Positions 43,570 through 56,884 of a stretch of DNA of 64,000 bases are shown here, piece after piece. Below the pieces are notes generated by a model, which was not told where the DNA came from, did not search any database, and saw nothing but the letters and a program-made list of their open reading frames with translations. Origin of the DNA: Dermanyssus gallinae (taxonomy: Eukaryota; Arthropoda; Arachnida; Mesostigmata; Dermanyssidae); contig QVRM01005224.1 in NCBI GenBank assembly GCA_003439945.1, forward strand, positions 248,001 through 312,000. The letters run 5' to 3'. The position numbers and the translations under genes are program-made. The first letter of the stretch is position 1. Each line of letters starts with the position of its first letter.

Positions 43570-45015
43570 TGATACACCTCGCTATGCACTAGACAAAACG
43601 ATTGCGTGTTGCTCTGCTCTGTTCCCACGACGGCTGCTTAACTGTTTGATCGATGACAACAAAGTGATGGGCAATGTTGGCGCGCTTGACGACCTTCCGC
43701 AGCATATTGTGGAGATGGCGAACCATATGGCGCAATAGATCCCAAGGTCCTCTGCGTCTTAGAGGTGGCTTTATGCCTTCGTTTAAACCTATATTTCTGC
43801 GTTGCCTCCTAACAATTTTTTTTACAAGTTACCTTTAACATGCGGTCTCGCCGACGCTTACTATGCGTTTCGGATTAAATTTAGCCGATTATTAAGCAAC
43901 CGAACAGCGTATATATGATTAGCTATACACTGGAATTTTCTATACGGAGTCCTGTGTAGAAGCTGCCTCCTCTTATTATATATTTTGGTGCACTCTTCCT
44001 CTCATTTCGTGGTATATGAGACCATTTTTATATGTTCCTTTTAATATCTAGGGGCTAATACAAACCTTGTGCCTCTGTCCAGGCCGTGCAATATTTAATG
44101 GCGTACCCGAGAGAATTTTCCACTGCTGCGTTACACTGCCAACGTGGTGAACTGTTTGTGTTTCCTAATCTATATAGGTCGCTGCAGACACCTCCGTGCC
44201 TTGAATGACTGTGTTGTGTCAAAATTGAGCTAAGCACCTGGCCAGTTTTTTTCCTTATGTTTCGAATCTGCTCCCTTGTTTAGGTGTCTGCTAACTTTTC
44301 TTCCAAGCAATCCTGTTCTGATTGCGATTCGTTAAGCATTTCTTAGCCTACTTTAATTTTATCAGCTCAGGTCTCGTATGAGGTCATTCTTTCTTCTGCA
44401 TTCTGATCTCATGGGGTAGCACCTCACTAGCACCAGTGGTGCCACAGTGCTTACTAGAGCACTTCTCAGTAAAGTCTGATTTACGATTTTGAAGGACATT
44501 CCTTCGCGATATTGGAGGACGTGCCTTCTCTATTACTATGTTGATGTATCGAGTTTTTTGTCTGCCCTGCTGGGGCTGCCTTATTCGGCAACATTTGCTT
44601 TGTAGATTTCCTTTACATTTGGTTGGGGTCAGTTATACGCTAGGTTTCAAACCTACTTTTACGGCTAACAATCTTGCTAGAATAATACATATTTTCGTGC
44701 AGGTATTTCAGATGCCCGCTCGGCTTTCCTTATGACATTTTGTATCGCCGTCAGTACTGATCTTTGTTTTATAAGCCTAGATATCGCGCGGTTTTTAACA
44801 AACTTTTTAAGCCGCTCCTCTATGATGGCCGTAAGTCCAAGGTGGCGGCGTCAATAACCAGCTGCGCTTTATACGGTGTTTCCACAAACGCAAGAAAATC
44901 TCTAATTTTATATCTTGGCATGTGCCTCCAGTTGTACTATATGAAATGTGTGCCACTTGGATACGTCTGCGGAGAATAACATGCGCGGTCTATGTAGAAA
45001 AAAGGTCTCAAAATA
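43570..45015. other. non-coding stretch
   Basis: No gene, RNA or repeat recognised. Open frames are short and compositionally random. Confidence 0.4.
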
Positions 45016-45019
45016 AGCA

Positions 45020-46450
45020 ACATCCAGCAATTGAATATGAAGCTGACGCATGCATTCCAGTGTTCGAATTGTGCTCTGGAGTTAACAAGACTAATAAATG
45101 ACGTAGCTCTGTTCAGAAGAAGGCTAGAGGAACGAGCCTTTCGTTCTACGGGGGGTGGGGTCCGCCGGGACCAGGTGAAGAGCAAAAGCCTGTGCCGACT
45201 TCTGATAAGCCCAACACCGTCGTCAGGCAACCGCCGCGCATAATGAATAATCTAAGGTGATGAAGACGGATGAAAATCGCACCGCTGCGCTGACGGCGGC
45301 CATTAAGGAGGCAAAGAGGCTAAGGGCGCCAAATGTGCTAAAGATGGAGTTAACATAACCCCCTCCCCCCCTCCTACCAAGATTGCCCAACGGAGCAAGC
45401 AAGCACTCGCACCGGCAAAAGCCGCATCAGGCGAAGACAGGTCAGCTACACTTAGTAAACTCATGTGCATTTGAAACCTTACTACACGATCGTCTCTTAA
45501 AAAAGATGTCAAATATGGGAGTCACTTTGCGAGCATTAACTGTAATCGCCACGCATCTTTACTGTAGGAAACAAATATATTCTTATAATAGTGATTCGTC
45601 AGAGGTAGACCTAAGGCCTTTCGGTGTCCCCCAGAGAAGCGTGATCGGGCCACTACTATAATATACATACTTTAATGACATTTTCCATTTACACAACGGA
45701 GCAAACAAATGCACGTTCGCAGACAATACTGCATTCGTGTAGAAACAAAACCTTTACCACGACCGACACCATGTTGAAGATTGGCTAAGGCATGTAGGAA
45801 CTTAGATGAAAACAAACGGGCTTGTAATAAACCACAACAAGAAAAAATGCATTGCGTTGTGACCTAGCCGTACCTGATGAAAACAAACTACATAATCATA
45901 TACCAAACACAACAAGCAACTGCCCACTTAAACAAAAAAAAACTGACACAATTAAGCACCTTGTAGTGATGATAAGCAGTAATTTCACACGGAACTCACA
46001 CGTGGACTACACCGCCGGCAAAATCAGAAAAGGTATCGCAGTCCTCAGCTAAACACGTTCGTCTGCTACAACAGAACTCAAACTAGCAAAACATAAAGCA
46101 ATCATTGAAGCTGATTTTAGATATGCAATCGTCGTGTTTGGTGGAACCTTCCCTACTTTATTGAAACCATTGGTGATCTTGCAAAAAAAGCGGTACGACT
46201 AATCGCCGGCGTTAGCACCATAACTAGTGCAGCTTCCCTGATGCGAATACCCGATAATAATTCCTTTTTGTCGACTTCACGCCGAATCCGTACTTGTTTT
46301 CTTCCTTCTTAAAGAAACAGCAACCGTGTGTAAAATTCCAAATTAAAATAGATCTAAACACAGCTATCCAACGAGAGGACGTCAAAATGACAGAATTAAC
46401 ATGGAATACACACGAACGGAAACAGTGCGCCGAACAGCGACCAACCACTT
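45020..46450 (+). pseudogene. CR1/L2-like non-LTR remnant
   Basis: Right part: FETLLHDRLLKKMSNMGV, GVPQRSVIGPLL, FNDIFHLHNGANKCTFADNT (a mutated FADDT box), TNGLVINHNKKKC, and AKKAVRLIAGVST near 46,190. Together these are RT motifs 3 to the thumb in order, with several stops. The left part (45,020-45,380; CSNCALELTRLINDVALFR) may be an ORF1 coiled-coil piece joined by deletion, which is uncertain. Ends before 46,460. Confidence 0.65.
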
Positions 46451-47555
46451 TATAAAACGATTAAACACCTGTCCCATAAACATTCGACAATCAGTCGAAT
46501 GAAAGTCGCCTACGCTTAAAATTCGTCATACGAAAGCACATCGCAACGCTAAGCAACACTGACATAAGTTCTCTCCTCGAATAGAAACTTCTGGCGACCA
46601 GCCAGCGACGATTGTGCTGCTGCTGCTGCTGCCGCACAGTGATTATCAGCGGCAGGCATGACTGTGAACAGGAAGATATAGTCAGCCGATGCGTGTGTCC
46701 TAGTGTGCATAAACATGTCTGGGCTTCTAAACATGCACTAAACTGACTAGATAACGTATTGTTAAGCTCAGCTGACAGAATGAGACTAGATGTTAGCACA
46801 TTGCAAATTGTCATATGATTTTGAGGAGCAAATGTTGCACATTTACAAAAAAAGAAAACGTGTCATCAGTTACTGGATGTTTGAAATGAGTAAAGATACA
46901 TTTAAATGTTTTTATTGGGGTAGCAGAAAATAAGCCTTCTGAAAATATAAAATATGTGTCACAATCCTGGCTTTCTTAGGTATATTTAGGCAAACACATG
47001 TAGAGGACGTGTGTTTAAACACACCTCCTTCCTTGGTCGATGATACTTGGATGTATTAGTGCAAAACCGTGCACGTGTAAACAGCGGCCGGCTGCCGGTG
47101 GCAGGGCCTTCTGCTTTGCGGGAGCTTACAAAGCCGACCCGTATGGAGTGCCTAAAATATCTAGGTTGTTTGTGTCCAAATTGCCTCGTCGACTAAGATC
47201 GAGCGCTTCTTTGCTGTGTCGGCTGCTCGTAATCGCCAGCTGAAAGTGAAGAAGTGTAGGACCAAGCGTGTGGATTTGCATAGCCCATTTGTGATGGAGG
47301 GAAGCATCTGAATCATCGAACAGCTGTCATCAGCGTCATATGGAGACCGTTCGGTGGTATATCTAAGTTTGAACAAATATTTGCTGAGTAGACAGATTCC
47401 CAATAATTATACACACCAAACCAATTTCCTTTGCAAGCATCGACTCACCAGCAGGAGCTATCGGCATGTCTTGACAAATTGTGTGGGGTACAACAGTCTG
47501 TCGTTTTTGTTTCTCACCGAACCTCCTAAACCTTCTAAATCTTACTTAATGGAGG
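46451..47555. other. non-coding stretch
   Basis: Contains a short (CTG)n at 46,616-46,632. No supported gene. Confidence 0.4.
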
Positions 47556-47559
47556 GTTT

Positions 47560-47690
47560 CAGGAATGCAAAATGCTCATATGTCGCTCGCTTGTTGGCAG
47601 CAACTTGTGTGGGACTTATAAACATAATACTCCTCCGCACCTTTCAAGCTTAAAATTGGTAATTTCTTCGGCACCGTAAGGGAAGAGTCT
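47560..47690 (-). repeat. extra truncated R1 3'-end segment
   Basis: On the minus strand TATAAGTCCCACACAAGTTGC followed by GAGCATTTTGCATTCC parallels GTACAAGTCCCACACTAGCTG and GTGCATTATGCATTTCC about 200 bp upstream at 47,725-47,805. This looks like a second 3' end lying directly behind the first. Confidence 0.5.
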
Positions 47691-49735
47691 CACTTCTCTA
47701 GCGCTCTATGCGCCTCGTTTTTTTTAAGGTCTCGGAAATGCATAATGCACATGCGCTACTGGCAGCTAGCAGCAGCTAGTGTGGGACTTGTACCCACTAA
47801 AACCGATATCCTCCCCACCCACCCAAGATCCAGGATTGCATTGGCATTACTTCGACAACCCTGAGAGAGGAGTCTCGCGGTCTAACGCTCTATGCGCCTA
47901 GCCAATGCTTGCCCGCCCTGGGGAGATGTGTCGAGATCCTCCGGAGAACCTAATTCCTCCCCTTCTCCCTTCCTCGGCTCCTCCTTTCGACTGCCCCTCA
48001 AAGGCGCCTGGTCGTAGCGGGCTCGTCTAGCCGCCTCCAAGTTCAACTCTTTCCTCATGATGGTGTCGAGGTAACGTCGACCCTTTGTCCAACTGGTCTC
48101 GTCTTTCATCATGAAGTGCGCCGTTCGCTTCTCTCCACGGCCAGGAGATCCCAAGGTAGTTGGCGTGCCAGTACTATCAGGGCATTCGTAGACACGTGCG
48201 CCGCGTACATCGCCGTTGACTTCGCCACGGTCGCCAGAAGTCGCCTCCGTCTCTAAGAAGCCGCTCCCTCTCGTGGGCGGATCCGCGCAAGATTCTGCGC
48301 GACTCCAGCGACCTTGCAGGCGACGTAGGCTATATGCACTGCACCCGTAAGTCCAGTGTCTAGGATGACCCCCAGGTACTTGGCCTCCTTCTTGTCTTCC
48401 GCTCTAAGAGTCCTGTCTTCTAGATAAGATGATACTATGCTGTCTTCTAGAATAGATTATATTATAGGACGTAGGCGAATATTTCCCGTCGTTTCAGCTC
48501 AGTCATGATGACCCCCCAGTTGGCTGTATAAAAACGTTACAGACATCTAAGAGTATTAAAAGCACTTCGTTTTTAAGGACTTTGTAGTTTCTTGCCCGGC
48601 GTGATGTATAACCCGTTGCAGTGCGTCGAGCGGGGAGCGGCTCCGTTGGAAACCGTATTGATGTTCCGACAAGGTCTGTTTTGCCTCGATTTCCGCGTTT
48701 AGACGTGCAACTATTTTCCAAAAGCTTGCCTGCGGTGTTTAGCAGGCATATTTAGGGTTTGTGTGGTGTAGAGCCCGTCGTGGCTTAGGGATTAGCACGA
48801 GTTGTGCTTCCTTCTATTGTTTTGGGTAGTGCCCCTCGGTTAGCAGCCAAGTGGCGAGTGTGTCCACCTCCTTGGGATGTCTATTGGCGAATAGCCTCAC
48901 CACCTCTGGTGGGATCTCGTCGGGTCCTGATGCCTTTCCGGTGGTCAGTCTTTTCCATGCAACAGTCACCTCTTCGGGCGTGACCGGTGGTATGTCTTCG
49001 GGCGCCACCGCGGTGTCGTCGGGTCTTATGCACTCCTTCCGCGCCATTTCTTCCACTTCGGACCACCAGCTCTTGGGGGTCCTTCGTTTTGGCCCGCGGG
49101 AGTGAGGTCCCGCCGCCTCACAGGCCGTCGTGAGCATCTCTTCCATTTGAGCCGCGTCGGGGCCATTAGGTCCCTTTGGGAGACGTGCTGATCCATTTTG
49201 GTGACCAGTTTGGTCTTATCCTGGGGGCGCATTTGTCATGTCCGACGGGGGTTTGGAGCCACCTCTGTTTGTTTAGGGGGGACAAGCAAAAAATAAACGT
49301 AGCTATGATTGCTTACCGATTCCTCCTTCTCGAGTACCGTCCACTCGAAAACGAGGGGGAGGGCCCTATCATTGGCACGAGCGAGCTCTATATAAGAGGG
49401 GGCCTGGCAATGTCGGGTGTTTCCCTGTTGCAACCGTCATGTCCATCTGTGAGGCCCAATCCTCCAGGAGGCGGCCTCTTTTTGTCATTGTCTTACTGTT
49501 CCATGTAATGCTTGCAGCGTTAAACTCCCCCGTAACCTCCCTTTTCGTCCCGGGTGTCTCTGCAGGGAGTGCCCCTAGGCTAACTATATACGAGGAGAAC
49601 TCCGATATGCTCTTGGATGGCGCGAGAACTTCTATAGCACGAGTATAGCACCGTGTACGTCTATCCAGGCAAAGCCTGGCCCATGACCCTGTCCCGTCAC
49701 TGGTTAGCCTGTAACCTGGACTGCCCACCATATAA
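47691..49735 (-). pseudogene. R1-clade element, 5'-truncated, several breaks
   Basis: Minus strand, in order: endonuclease piece (VTGEFNAASITWNSKTMTKR, 49,450-49,540); the endonuclease-RT linker and RT start (PVTPEEVTVAWKRLTTGKAS and GPDEIPPEVVRLFA, 48,814-49,146); degraded RT block (KLLENS, LILLDVCNVF) at 48,503-48,721; AKSTAMYAAHVSTNALI at about 48,200; and a C-terminus to 47,882. The 3' UTR carries GGTTTTAGTGGGTACAAGTC and then a poly-A-like run. The YADD region is missing. The copy is interrupted at its 5' side by the I-like element. Confidence 0.78.
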
Positions 49736-50590
49736 CGGCGTCCAGTTCCTCATTAGCATTCCTAGGGCTAACCAAATTATCCTCGATGATGGTGTGTGCG
49801 AGCATAACACGTTTGATCAGACGACTGGGTATCCGCAAAGCGACTATCTCAGTCCATTGCTATTTATAACGTTACTCAGGGATCTGCCACGCATCATGAA
49901 AGAGCGGCACTCAACGGTCATGACCTTGCTCTACGCAGATGATCTGGTAATATTCAGCAGAATCCGTACTGACCTGCAGGCTGCTCTTTGCACACTAGAT
50001 GAATATTTCTCGCAGAATGGCCTCATAGTAAACGTGTCAAAAACCTTGTTAAGTTTCGGCGTGGCGGGCAACGAGCCCGCGCAGATAAACTGCGATTTCA
50101 CGGTGAGCAAGTGCAGTTTGTAGAGACTTTTTGCTATCTCGGGGTAATTTTCTCGTGTCGAGGTACAACTTTTTTACAGCATGTAACTGAGCGTTGTAGA
50201 AAAGCGCTTATGGCGGCAGCGGGCATCAGAAACCCAACACAGTTGTCCGTCCGGACGGCCATGACATTATTTACGCTCAAAGTGGCATCCGTAGCTGCTT
50301 ACGGAATTCAAGTGACATGGAAACATCTTAGCACTTCGCAGTTATGGCAGTTGGATAGGGTGAAGCCAGCCTTCTTGAAGCGAGTACTTGGCCTTCCGTG
50401 AAATTCGCGCAACAGATCAGTGTACATGCTCGCGGGTTCAGTATCATTTATTGATGAACTCGTAGACCGCTTTAATTTGCCGCAGACAGTCGCTCTGGAA
50501 ACGTTTCGGCATGAGTATTCTCAAAAAGTGTCTCTAAGTCCCAGAGAGTTTTATCTATCAGCAGCTATGACTAACCAGGCCTGGAAAGAC
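49690..50590 (+). pseudogene. I-like non-LTR element, RT part, left of R1 insertion
   Basis: RT segments: TGYPQSDYLSPLLFITLLRDL, LLYADDLVIFSR (catalytic box), YFSQNGLIVNVSKTLLSFG and FCYLGVIFSCRG, with the frame changing near 50,110 and a TGA at 50,399-50,401. The right-hand part includes a LALETFRHEYSQK-like C-terminal block and AMTNQAWKD, where the R1 element entered. The part 5' of the PQG motif is absent or unrecognisable. The tail at 57.5 kb suggests the I group; RTE-like or other clades are possible. Confidence 0.7.
50579..50590 (+). repeat. 12-bp target-site duplication of the R1 element (left)
   Basis: GCCTGGAAAGAC, repeated at 57,230-57,241 right after the R1 poly-A. The translated context AWKD continues into AWKDSLRP...LTTRYSVHG on the far side. 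Confidence 0.82.
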
Positions 50591-51215
50591 GAGTTGCTAG
50601 TTTGGAGCTCCGAGGGTTTACGCTTGCTTGGGTGAATACAGGCCGGTAAACCTAGAGAGTGGCATACCATAGTGATGTGTAAAACTCAGTGACCATTTGG
50701 TGTGTTGTGCGTGGCCGTAAAACAAAGTGGTAAGGAGCTAGTGTCCTGTGAAGTTTAAACAAAACCTTTTTCGGTAGAGTGAAGCAAAACGAAACCACCC
50801 GTGCAGCGGTCGGAGGACTCGGAACGGTCCGCCTGCGGATTCAAATTTGGATTTCTAACGGCTGCACAACTAAAGGACGGTGTCGTCTGTGCGTTCGCCG
50901 ACCTCCGAGGCTGAGAGACGAGTGACGCAGGCAAGTTGGGATTTCGGCCACTAGGTGGCGCTTCAGTCGGTGAGTGCCCTCGCCCAAATGGGCGGTGCTT
51001 CCAGGAATTGATCGCGCCCTCTGCTGGCCTCCTGCGACCAGTGTTGAGGCTGCAACACGAGAACGGTCCCACCTTATATAGGTACCCGTTAGGACCAGAC
51101 GCTCTAGGAAGTCTCCTGCTTGGCCCACGGAGAGAGGGATTTGGTCGGGAGATACGGACGGCGTATTAGGGCGTAGGGTTTGAGCGACCTTGACATTGTG
51201 TCAAGCTCAAACACG

Positions 51216-53748
51216 ATGAGTTCCGAGGGTGGGGACAATAGGCGAAAAATGCCGGCGATATTCGCCCCCTCGGGGCTGACGCAAAGGACGCCAACGCAAG
51301 GGAATGGAGGCATGGAGGCGAAAGAACGGGAACGACAGAGACGAGCGAGGGAAGAATGGAAGAGAGCCAACCGAAGAGAGCTCTGGGAGGAGTTTTCATA
51401 CACACCTCCAGCTCAGAGGATGACGGCGCGGAGGATATACGCAGGTAGTGGTGAAGGGAGACCAAAACTGTGCGGGAAAACAGGCAATAGACAACGAAAG
51501 AGAAAACGAGGAGGAAAAAGGGAAGAGCGGGAAGATCACGGAAAAGACGTCGAAACAAACCCCGAAGCGAAGACGAAAGACTGAAACACCTGCAGACGCG
51601 AGTGATGATGAGGGTAACGAGAACGATGGGGGCTTAGAGGATAACGGACCATGGCTGGATTATCTTCAGTCAAAGACTAAGGGCGGGGTCAAAACCGTGC
51701 CTGAGTTGCCTGTAAAGGCTTGGCCAATGAAAAGAATTGAGCCTAAAGACGCAGACGGAGTTGCCGAGCAGATGCGCACCTGGTCCAAGGTGTTGAGTCA
51801 ACTAATCGTGCGATACCCGCATACCCAGATGTTCATCAAGGACGCCGTTGGGGAGGTAGGTAAGTTTTCCCTAAAATTCAAGCGTCTTTCCAAACAGAGA
51901 GACCATGAGTGGATGGGAAAGCTCGAAGCCGAAAAAAAGCGGGTAGAGTCACTCGAGATCGAGCTATCAGAACTCAGGCGGACATTCACGCAGGCTTCGG
52001 GCAACAATGAGGTAGACGCCTTACTAAAGGCTAAGGCCGAGCTCGAGGAAGAAGTCCGAAAGCTTGCTGGGGTGAACAGGGTGCTGGAGCTGCACGGCAA
52101 CTCACTGTGTTTGAAATGTAATCAGAAGCTCGATAAGGAGCAGATCGAGGCGAGAGAGGCCGAGACGGCTGCAACGATCGACACGGCCTTGGAAGCGGCA
52201 ACCCGAAACAACGACGTAGAGGAGACGGCACGCATAGTGTTAAAGAGATGGCCAGAGAGATGCTTCAAAAGGGTGAAGCTAACCCATAGGGGGATTGGGA
52301 GCCCTAGAGAAGCGCGAGGACTCATTCTGGTGAAGGGATCGGAGAGAGACAGAGGACTCATCGAACATGTGCTTCCTCAGTTTCCCGGTGCGGCAGCGCT
52401 GGCCGACCTTAAACCAGGAAAGGTGGCGGCACTTAGATGCAAAAGCGACTTTGAGGTCGTCGGCGACGGCGAGATAGACGAAGAAGGGGAGACGGAGGGA
52501 ATGCACTAGAGTCCCCCGGAGGCGTCACGAACGCTAGTGGCCGGGATGGTCCCCTTGGGGGCGACCTCAGCCGACTTAATTAGGCTCTTTGGTAGACTCC
52601 TGCATACCCTTAATGTAGATAGGCGGGAGGAGGCACCAGCTGTGGCTGTGACCGAGGAGCTGGGAGACTACACAATCCCTCAGATCCTTGAGGCGTGCTG
52701 TCGGGTACTCGACTGTGATGTCGAACTCATTGTTAGAACACCGCCCGCGGATCGAAGCTTACCAAAAGAGACAAACGTCTCAGACCAGACGTGGGCGACC
52801 CATACCACTGTCCGGGTAAGGAAGATTGAGGGTAAAACTGCAGCAGAAACGCTCATGAGCGTGTAAAAAAATGCAGACCTCAGAGCGGCGGGCGTAGTAT
52901 TGGCCGCGCGCGGAGGACTAGCCACGACCGAAAGTGGGGACGTTCTCGTTAGAGTGACCGGCACAAAGGCATCAACAGGCACATTTGCTGAGACGCTAGC
53001 ACGATCGATCAACACAAAGGTTGATTGCCGAGACTCTGGGGGACCGCCAAAGACGATCGTACTGCGTGACGTGGACCCGTTTGCGGACAGCGACAGCATC
53101 GAAAAAACGATAAGGCGAAAGTTGGGCATGCCAGCAGATATGCGCATGCGCACAGAAGACCCGCGGTCCGGCAGAACAGGGCGATACCAATGTCTTGTCG
53201 TTCTCCCGACTGCGGCGGCAAAAAGACTAGTCGACATGAAGCACCTGCAGATCGGTAACACCACGTGCCGGGCAGAGGATTGGTTTAGCGTACCAACATG
53301 CTTTAACTGCCAGAAGCAAGGCCACATGGCTAAAGACTGTCAGGAGGAGAAAGCGCAAGGCCGACGCTGTTACCGGTGCGGCGACGTCGGGCACCTCCTT
53401 AGTGCGTGCACTAGCGAAACTGGGCATTGCTATATCTGCAAAGTCGACGGGCACTCGGCTTCATCAAGCAAATGCCCAGTGCTGGCAAACAAACTTGAGG
53501 AGCTGAAAGAGGCTGCTCGTAAGAGTAACCTCGAGAAGTTCGAGGGTGAAAGGAAGCGGAGAGAAGCATCCGAGCAGGAGGCTAGGGCGCGCCAGGAAGC
53601 GGCCGAAAAGAAGCGACAGCGCAAAGAAGCTAAACAATTTAGTACGGACAGCGAGGGTTACAGCAGGAGAGGGCGTGCTGCCACTAGCGCCGCTGTCGCT
53701 GGTGCCGCAGCCAAGGGAGGGGAAGTCAATAGTACTTCTAATGATTAG
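51216..53748 (+). pseudogene. R1-type ORF1 (gag-like) with three CCHC zinc knuckles, broken
   Basis: Starts ATG 51,216 (MSSEGGDNRRKMPAIFAPSG). A frame change lies within 51,448-51,584. The following frame is open to a TAG at 52,507-52,509, then to a TAA at 52,864-52,866, then to the real end TAG at 53,746-53,748; these three parts are all in one frame. The N-terminal half is charged and helical (long Glu/Lys/Leu stretch, 51,900-52,070). From 53,299 come CFNCQKQGHMAKDC, CYRCGDVGHLLSAC and a third CYICKVDGH...C knuckle, the arrangement known for R1-type gag. Role: RNA binding in the RNP. Confidence 0.85.
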
Positions 53749-56700
53749 AATACTTCAGGTGAACCTCAACCAGTGCAGAGCTGCGCACGACCTGCTTGAG
53801 GAGACGGTCCGGGAGAGGGGCATAGCGTTATGCCTCCTTTCGGAACCGAACAAGAAGCGAATGAGAATGAAGAGCTCCATAAATACCGATGAACGCATCG
53901 ATGCGGCAACCTGGTGGACAAAAGAGAACAACGCCAAATGGGCAGTACGGGCTCAGGAGAGTGGCGAAAGTGGCTTTGCGTGGGTGGAATTAGACAGGGT
54001 GGGTGTTCTCTACTCGTGCTATTTTTCACCTAATAGGGAGATACAGGAGTTTCAGGTTTTCCTGGGTCAACTAGGCCGTAGCTTAGGCACGCACGAGGGA
54101 AAACCATTGATTTTTACCGGGGACTTCAACTCGGCCAGTACTGCATGGGGTAGTCGTAACACTTCGGAAAGAGGACAAATCTTACTGGAATGGATGGCAG
54201 AGCGGGGGCTTATGGCTGTCAACGACGGGGACGTTCCGACGTTCTCACGGGCAGGGAGGGAATCCCACGTAGATCTGACGCTTGCCAACGAACGGGCATT
54301 CACGGCGATAACCGGGTGGAGGGTCGATACGGTTCATAACCACAGCGACCACCGCTACATCTGCTTCGAGGTACGAGCCCCAACCGCGACGCTTCCAGCA
54401 TCACCTACCCGGGGCAGACGGTGGCAGATGAGACAGCTGGAAAAGGAAGCGCTAGTAAAGGAGATCGACGCCAGGTGTCGGACGATGGGAGTGGGAACGG
54501 TGGACGAAAATCGACTCATTGAAACACTCATTGCCGCATGTACAAAGGCTGGCCCGCCCCACCCGAACGGCGGAGGTGCCCGACGGCACCGGTCCGTTTA
54601 CTGGTGGAGCAAAGAGATCGGGGAAGCGAGAAAGCGATCCACAAGGCTAAACAGGGCGTATACTAGGCAACGCAGCTGGCTGAGTGGAAGGTTGAACCGA
54701 GGGGAGAGGGGGCTAGACGTTGACGAGCAATCGGCCACACTCCTGGAAAGTTACAGAGCTGCCCGCGAGGACCTTCAAGGCCTCATCTGGAAGAGTAAGG
54801 TGCAGGCGTGGAAACAGCTGGCAGAGGACGTGGAGAGAGACGTGTGGGGGTTAGCGTACCGAATCGTTATGGACAGGCTTCGGGCGCCTTCTCCGAGACT
54901 CCCGCCGGATGTTCTAAAGGATCAGGTCCATAGCTTGTTCCCGGTTCACCCGTGGATAGGCGACGGGGAGGAGCCTCTGGTTGCTGAAGAAGATATTCCC
55001 GAGGTGACGTTGGAGGAAGTCGAGCGAGCATGGCAGTGATTGACACCCGGTAAAGCACCCGGCCCGGATGGAGTACCTCCTGGAGCGGCAAAGCTACTGG
55101 TTCAGCGATGGCCGAAGCTGTTTCAAGCACTGGTGATGCGTCTTCTAAGAGAAGGGCGATTTCCGCGGCTGTGGAAAAACGCCAACCTGGTCCTAATCCC
55201 CAAACCAACGGGAGAGAGCAATGCTTTAGCAAGTAGTTCTGCTTACCGGCCTATATGTCTTCTTGACACAATGGGCAAGATCTTAGAGAATGTTATCGTT
55301 GAGAGGCTCAACGCTGAGATTGAGCTCAAAGGGGCCCTGTCAGACTCCCAGTACGGATTCGGTAAGGGAAGTCAACGCTTGGCGCCCTTACACGGGTTTT
55401 GGAACGGGCGACCGAAAAGTTAACAAGGACCCCGAAAACAAGAGACTTCGTTGTGCTCGTCCCCCTGGACGTCAAGAATGCCTTCAACTCGATGAGCTGG
55501 GAAGTGGCCATGGACGCAATGAGGCGCAAGGGCATTTCGCCATACATTCGCCGGATAATTTCGTCCTACCTATCGGAAAGAAGGCTGTCGGCCGGCGGTC
55601 AGGAGTATGAGATCTTTGCGGGGGTTTCTCAGGGGTCGGTCTTAGGGCCGATTCTGTGGAACCTAGCCTATGACGGGGTCCTCGAGCTGCCGGACTACCG
55701 GCGGGTGTTGAGATAGTGGCCTATGCCGATGACTTGGCGCTGGTTATCACGGCACGGGAAACTGGGGCCCTGGAGTATGCCGCTAATGAAGCCTTGGAGC
55801 AGGTGGCAGAGTGGATGGAAGACCATTTTCTAAGACTGCCCCCGCACAAGACGGAAGCAATGTACCTTACAGGCAGGAAGAAAACCCGGAACATACGCCT
55901 GCGTCTAAACGGTCATCCTGTCAAGCTTGCTCGGACAACAAAGTATCTTGGAGTGGTGCTCGACAAAGGTCTCAATGGATCGGCGCATATCCAGTGGCTG
56001 GTAAAGCCCACAAGGTCGCGGCCGGCCTGGCGCGGTTAATGTCCAGAGTCGGCGGCTGCACAGAAGGCAGGCGGCGCCTGCTGGCCAGTGTAGCAGAGTC
56101 GGTAGCGCTATACGCGGCTCCAGTGTGGGCAGACATGGCGCTGAAGACACAAAGAAACAGGAGAGCGCTTCGATCGTCACAGCGGCCGGTAGCCATTCGT
56201 GTCTGCCGGGCTTACCGCACGGTGTCGACGGCGGCCCTCTTGGTCCTGTCTAAGATGCTGCCATGGGATCTGCTGGCAAGTAACCGGGCCGAAAGATGGA
56301 AGGATGGCGATCTAGACTTAACAACGGCTAGATCGAGGACAATCGCCCGGTGGCATGAAAAATGGGCCGCAGTGCAGCCGGGAGACCCTCGGAGGCCGCC
56401 CGCGGGGAGCTGGACCAGAGACCTCATCCCTGACCTGAAGGCGTGGTACGACTGCAACCACGGTGAGCTGTCTTATGATACGACACAGGTGCTGACCGGG
56501 CATGGCCAGTTCCAAACGTACATGGTAAGAATTAACAAGGCGAGTGTCGACATCTGCGCGTTATGCAGATCGGGTGAGATGGACGATGTCGAGCACACAG
56601 TTCTGCGGTGTCCGGCCCTCCAAGAATCCAGAGACGCGGGTGCGACCACCGTGAGAGAAAAGCCGGTCAAGAAGGTTGTAGCACACATGCTGACTTCAGC

Positions 56701-56884
56701 GAAGGCGTGGAGGGACTCCTGTGCCTTCTTTGAGACTATCATGTCCTTAAAGGTGGCCAAGGAAACTGACAGGAGAGCTCGTTTCAACAATAGCCCCCGA
56801 TCCAGTCGAGAGGGAGCGCCCGTAGGTGACAGGGAAAGAAGGGGAAATAGGCAGCAAAGGCGAACCAGCCTTGGGATTAGGTAG
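53741..56884 (+). pseudogene. R1-type ORF2: endonuclease, RT and C-terminal zinc motif, broken
   Basis: ATG at 53,741 overlaps the ORF1 stop (ATGATTAG); translation opens MIRILQVNLNQCRAAHDLL, the conserved R1-type start. The endonuclease has FTGDFNSASTAWGS, VDLTLAN and HSDHRYICFEV. After the linker a TGA at 55,037-55,039 interrupts just before TPGKAPGPDGVPP. RT continues with VPLDVKNAFNSMSW, GVSQGSVLGPILWN, AYADDLALVI and TKYLGVVLD across three frame changes (about 55,400, 55,715 and 55,990). The C-terminus has ASVAESVALYAAPVWA, AYRTVS, VLTGHGQFQTY and a CALC...H...C motif. The enzyme would be inactive. Confidence 0.88.

Noticed and set aside
52680..53327. 215-codon minus-strand open frame
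   Set aside because: Antisense shadow of the R1 ORF1.
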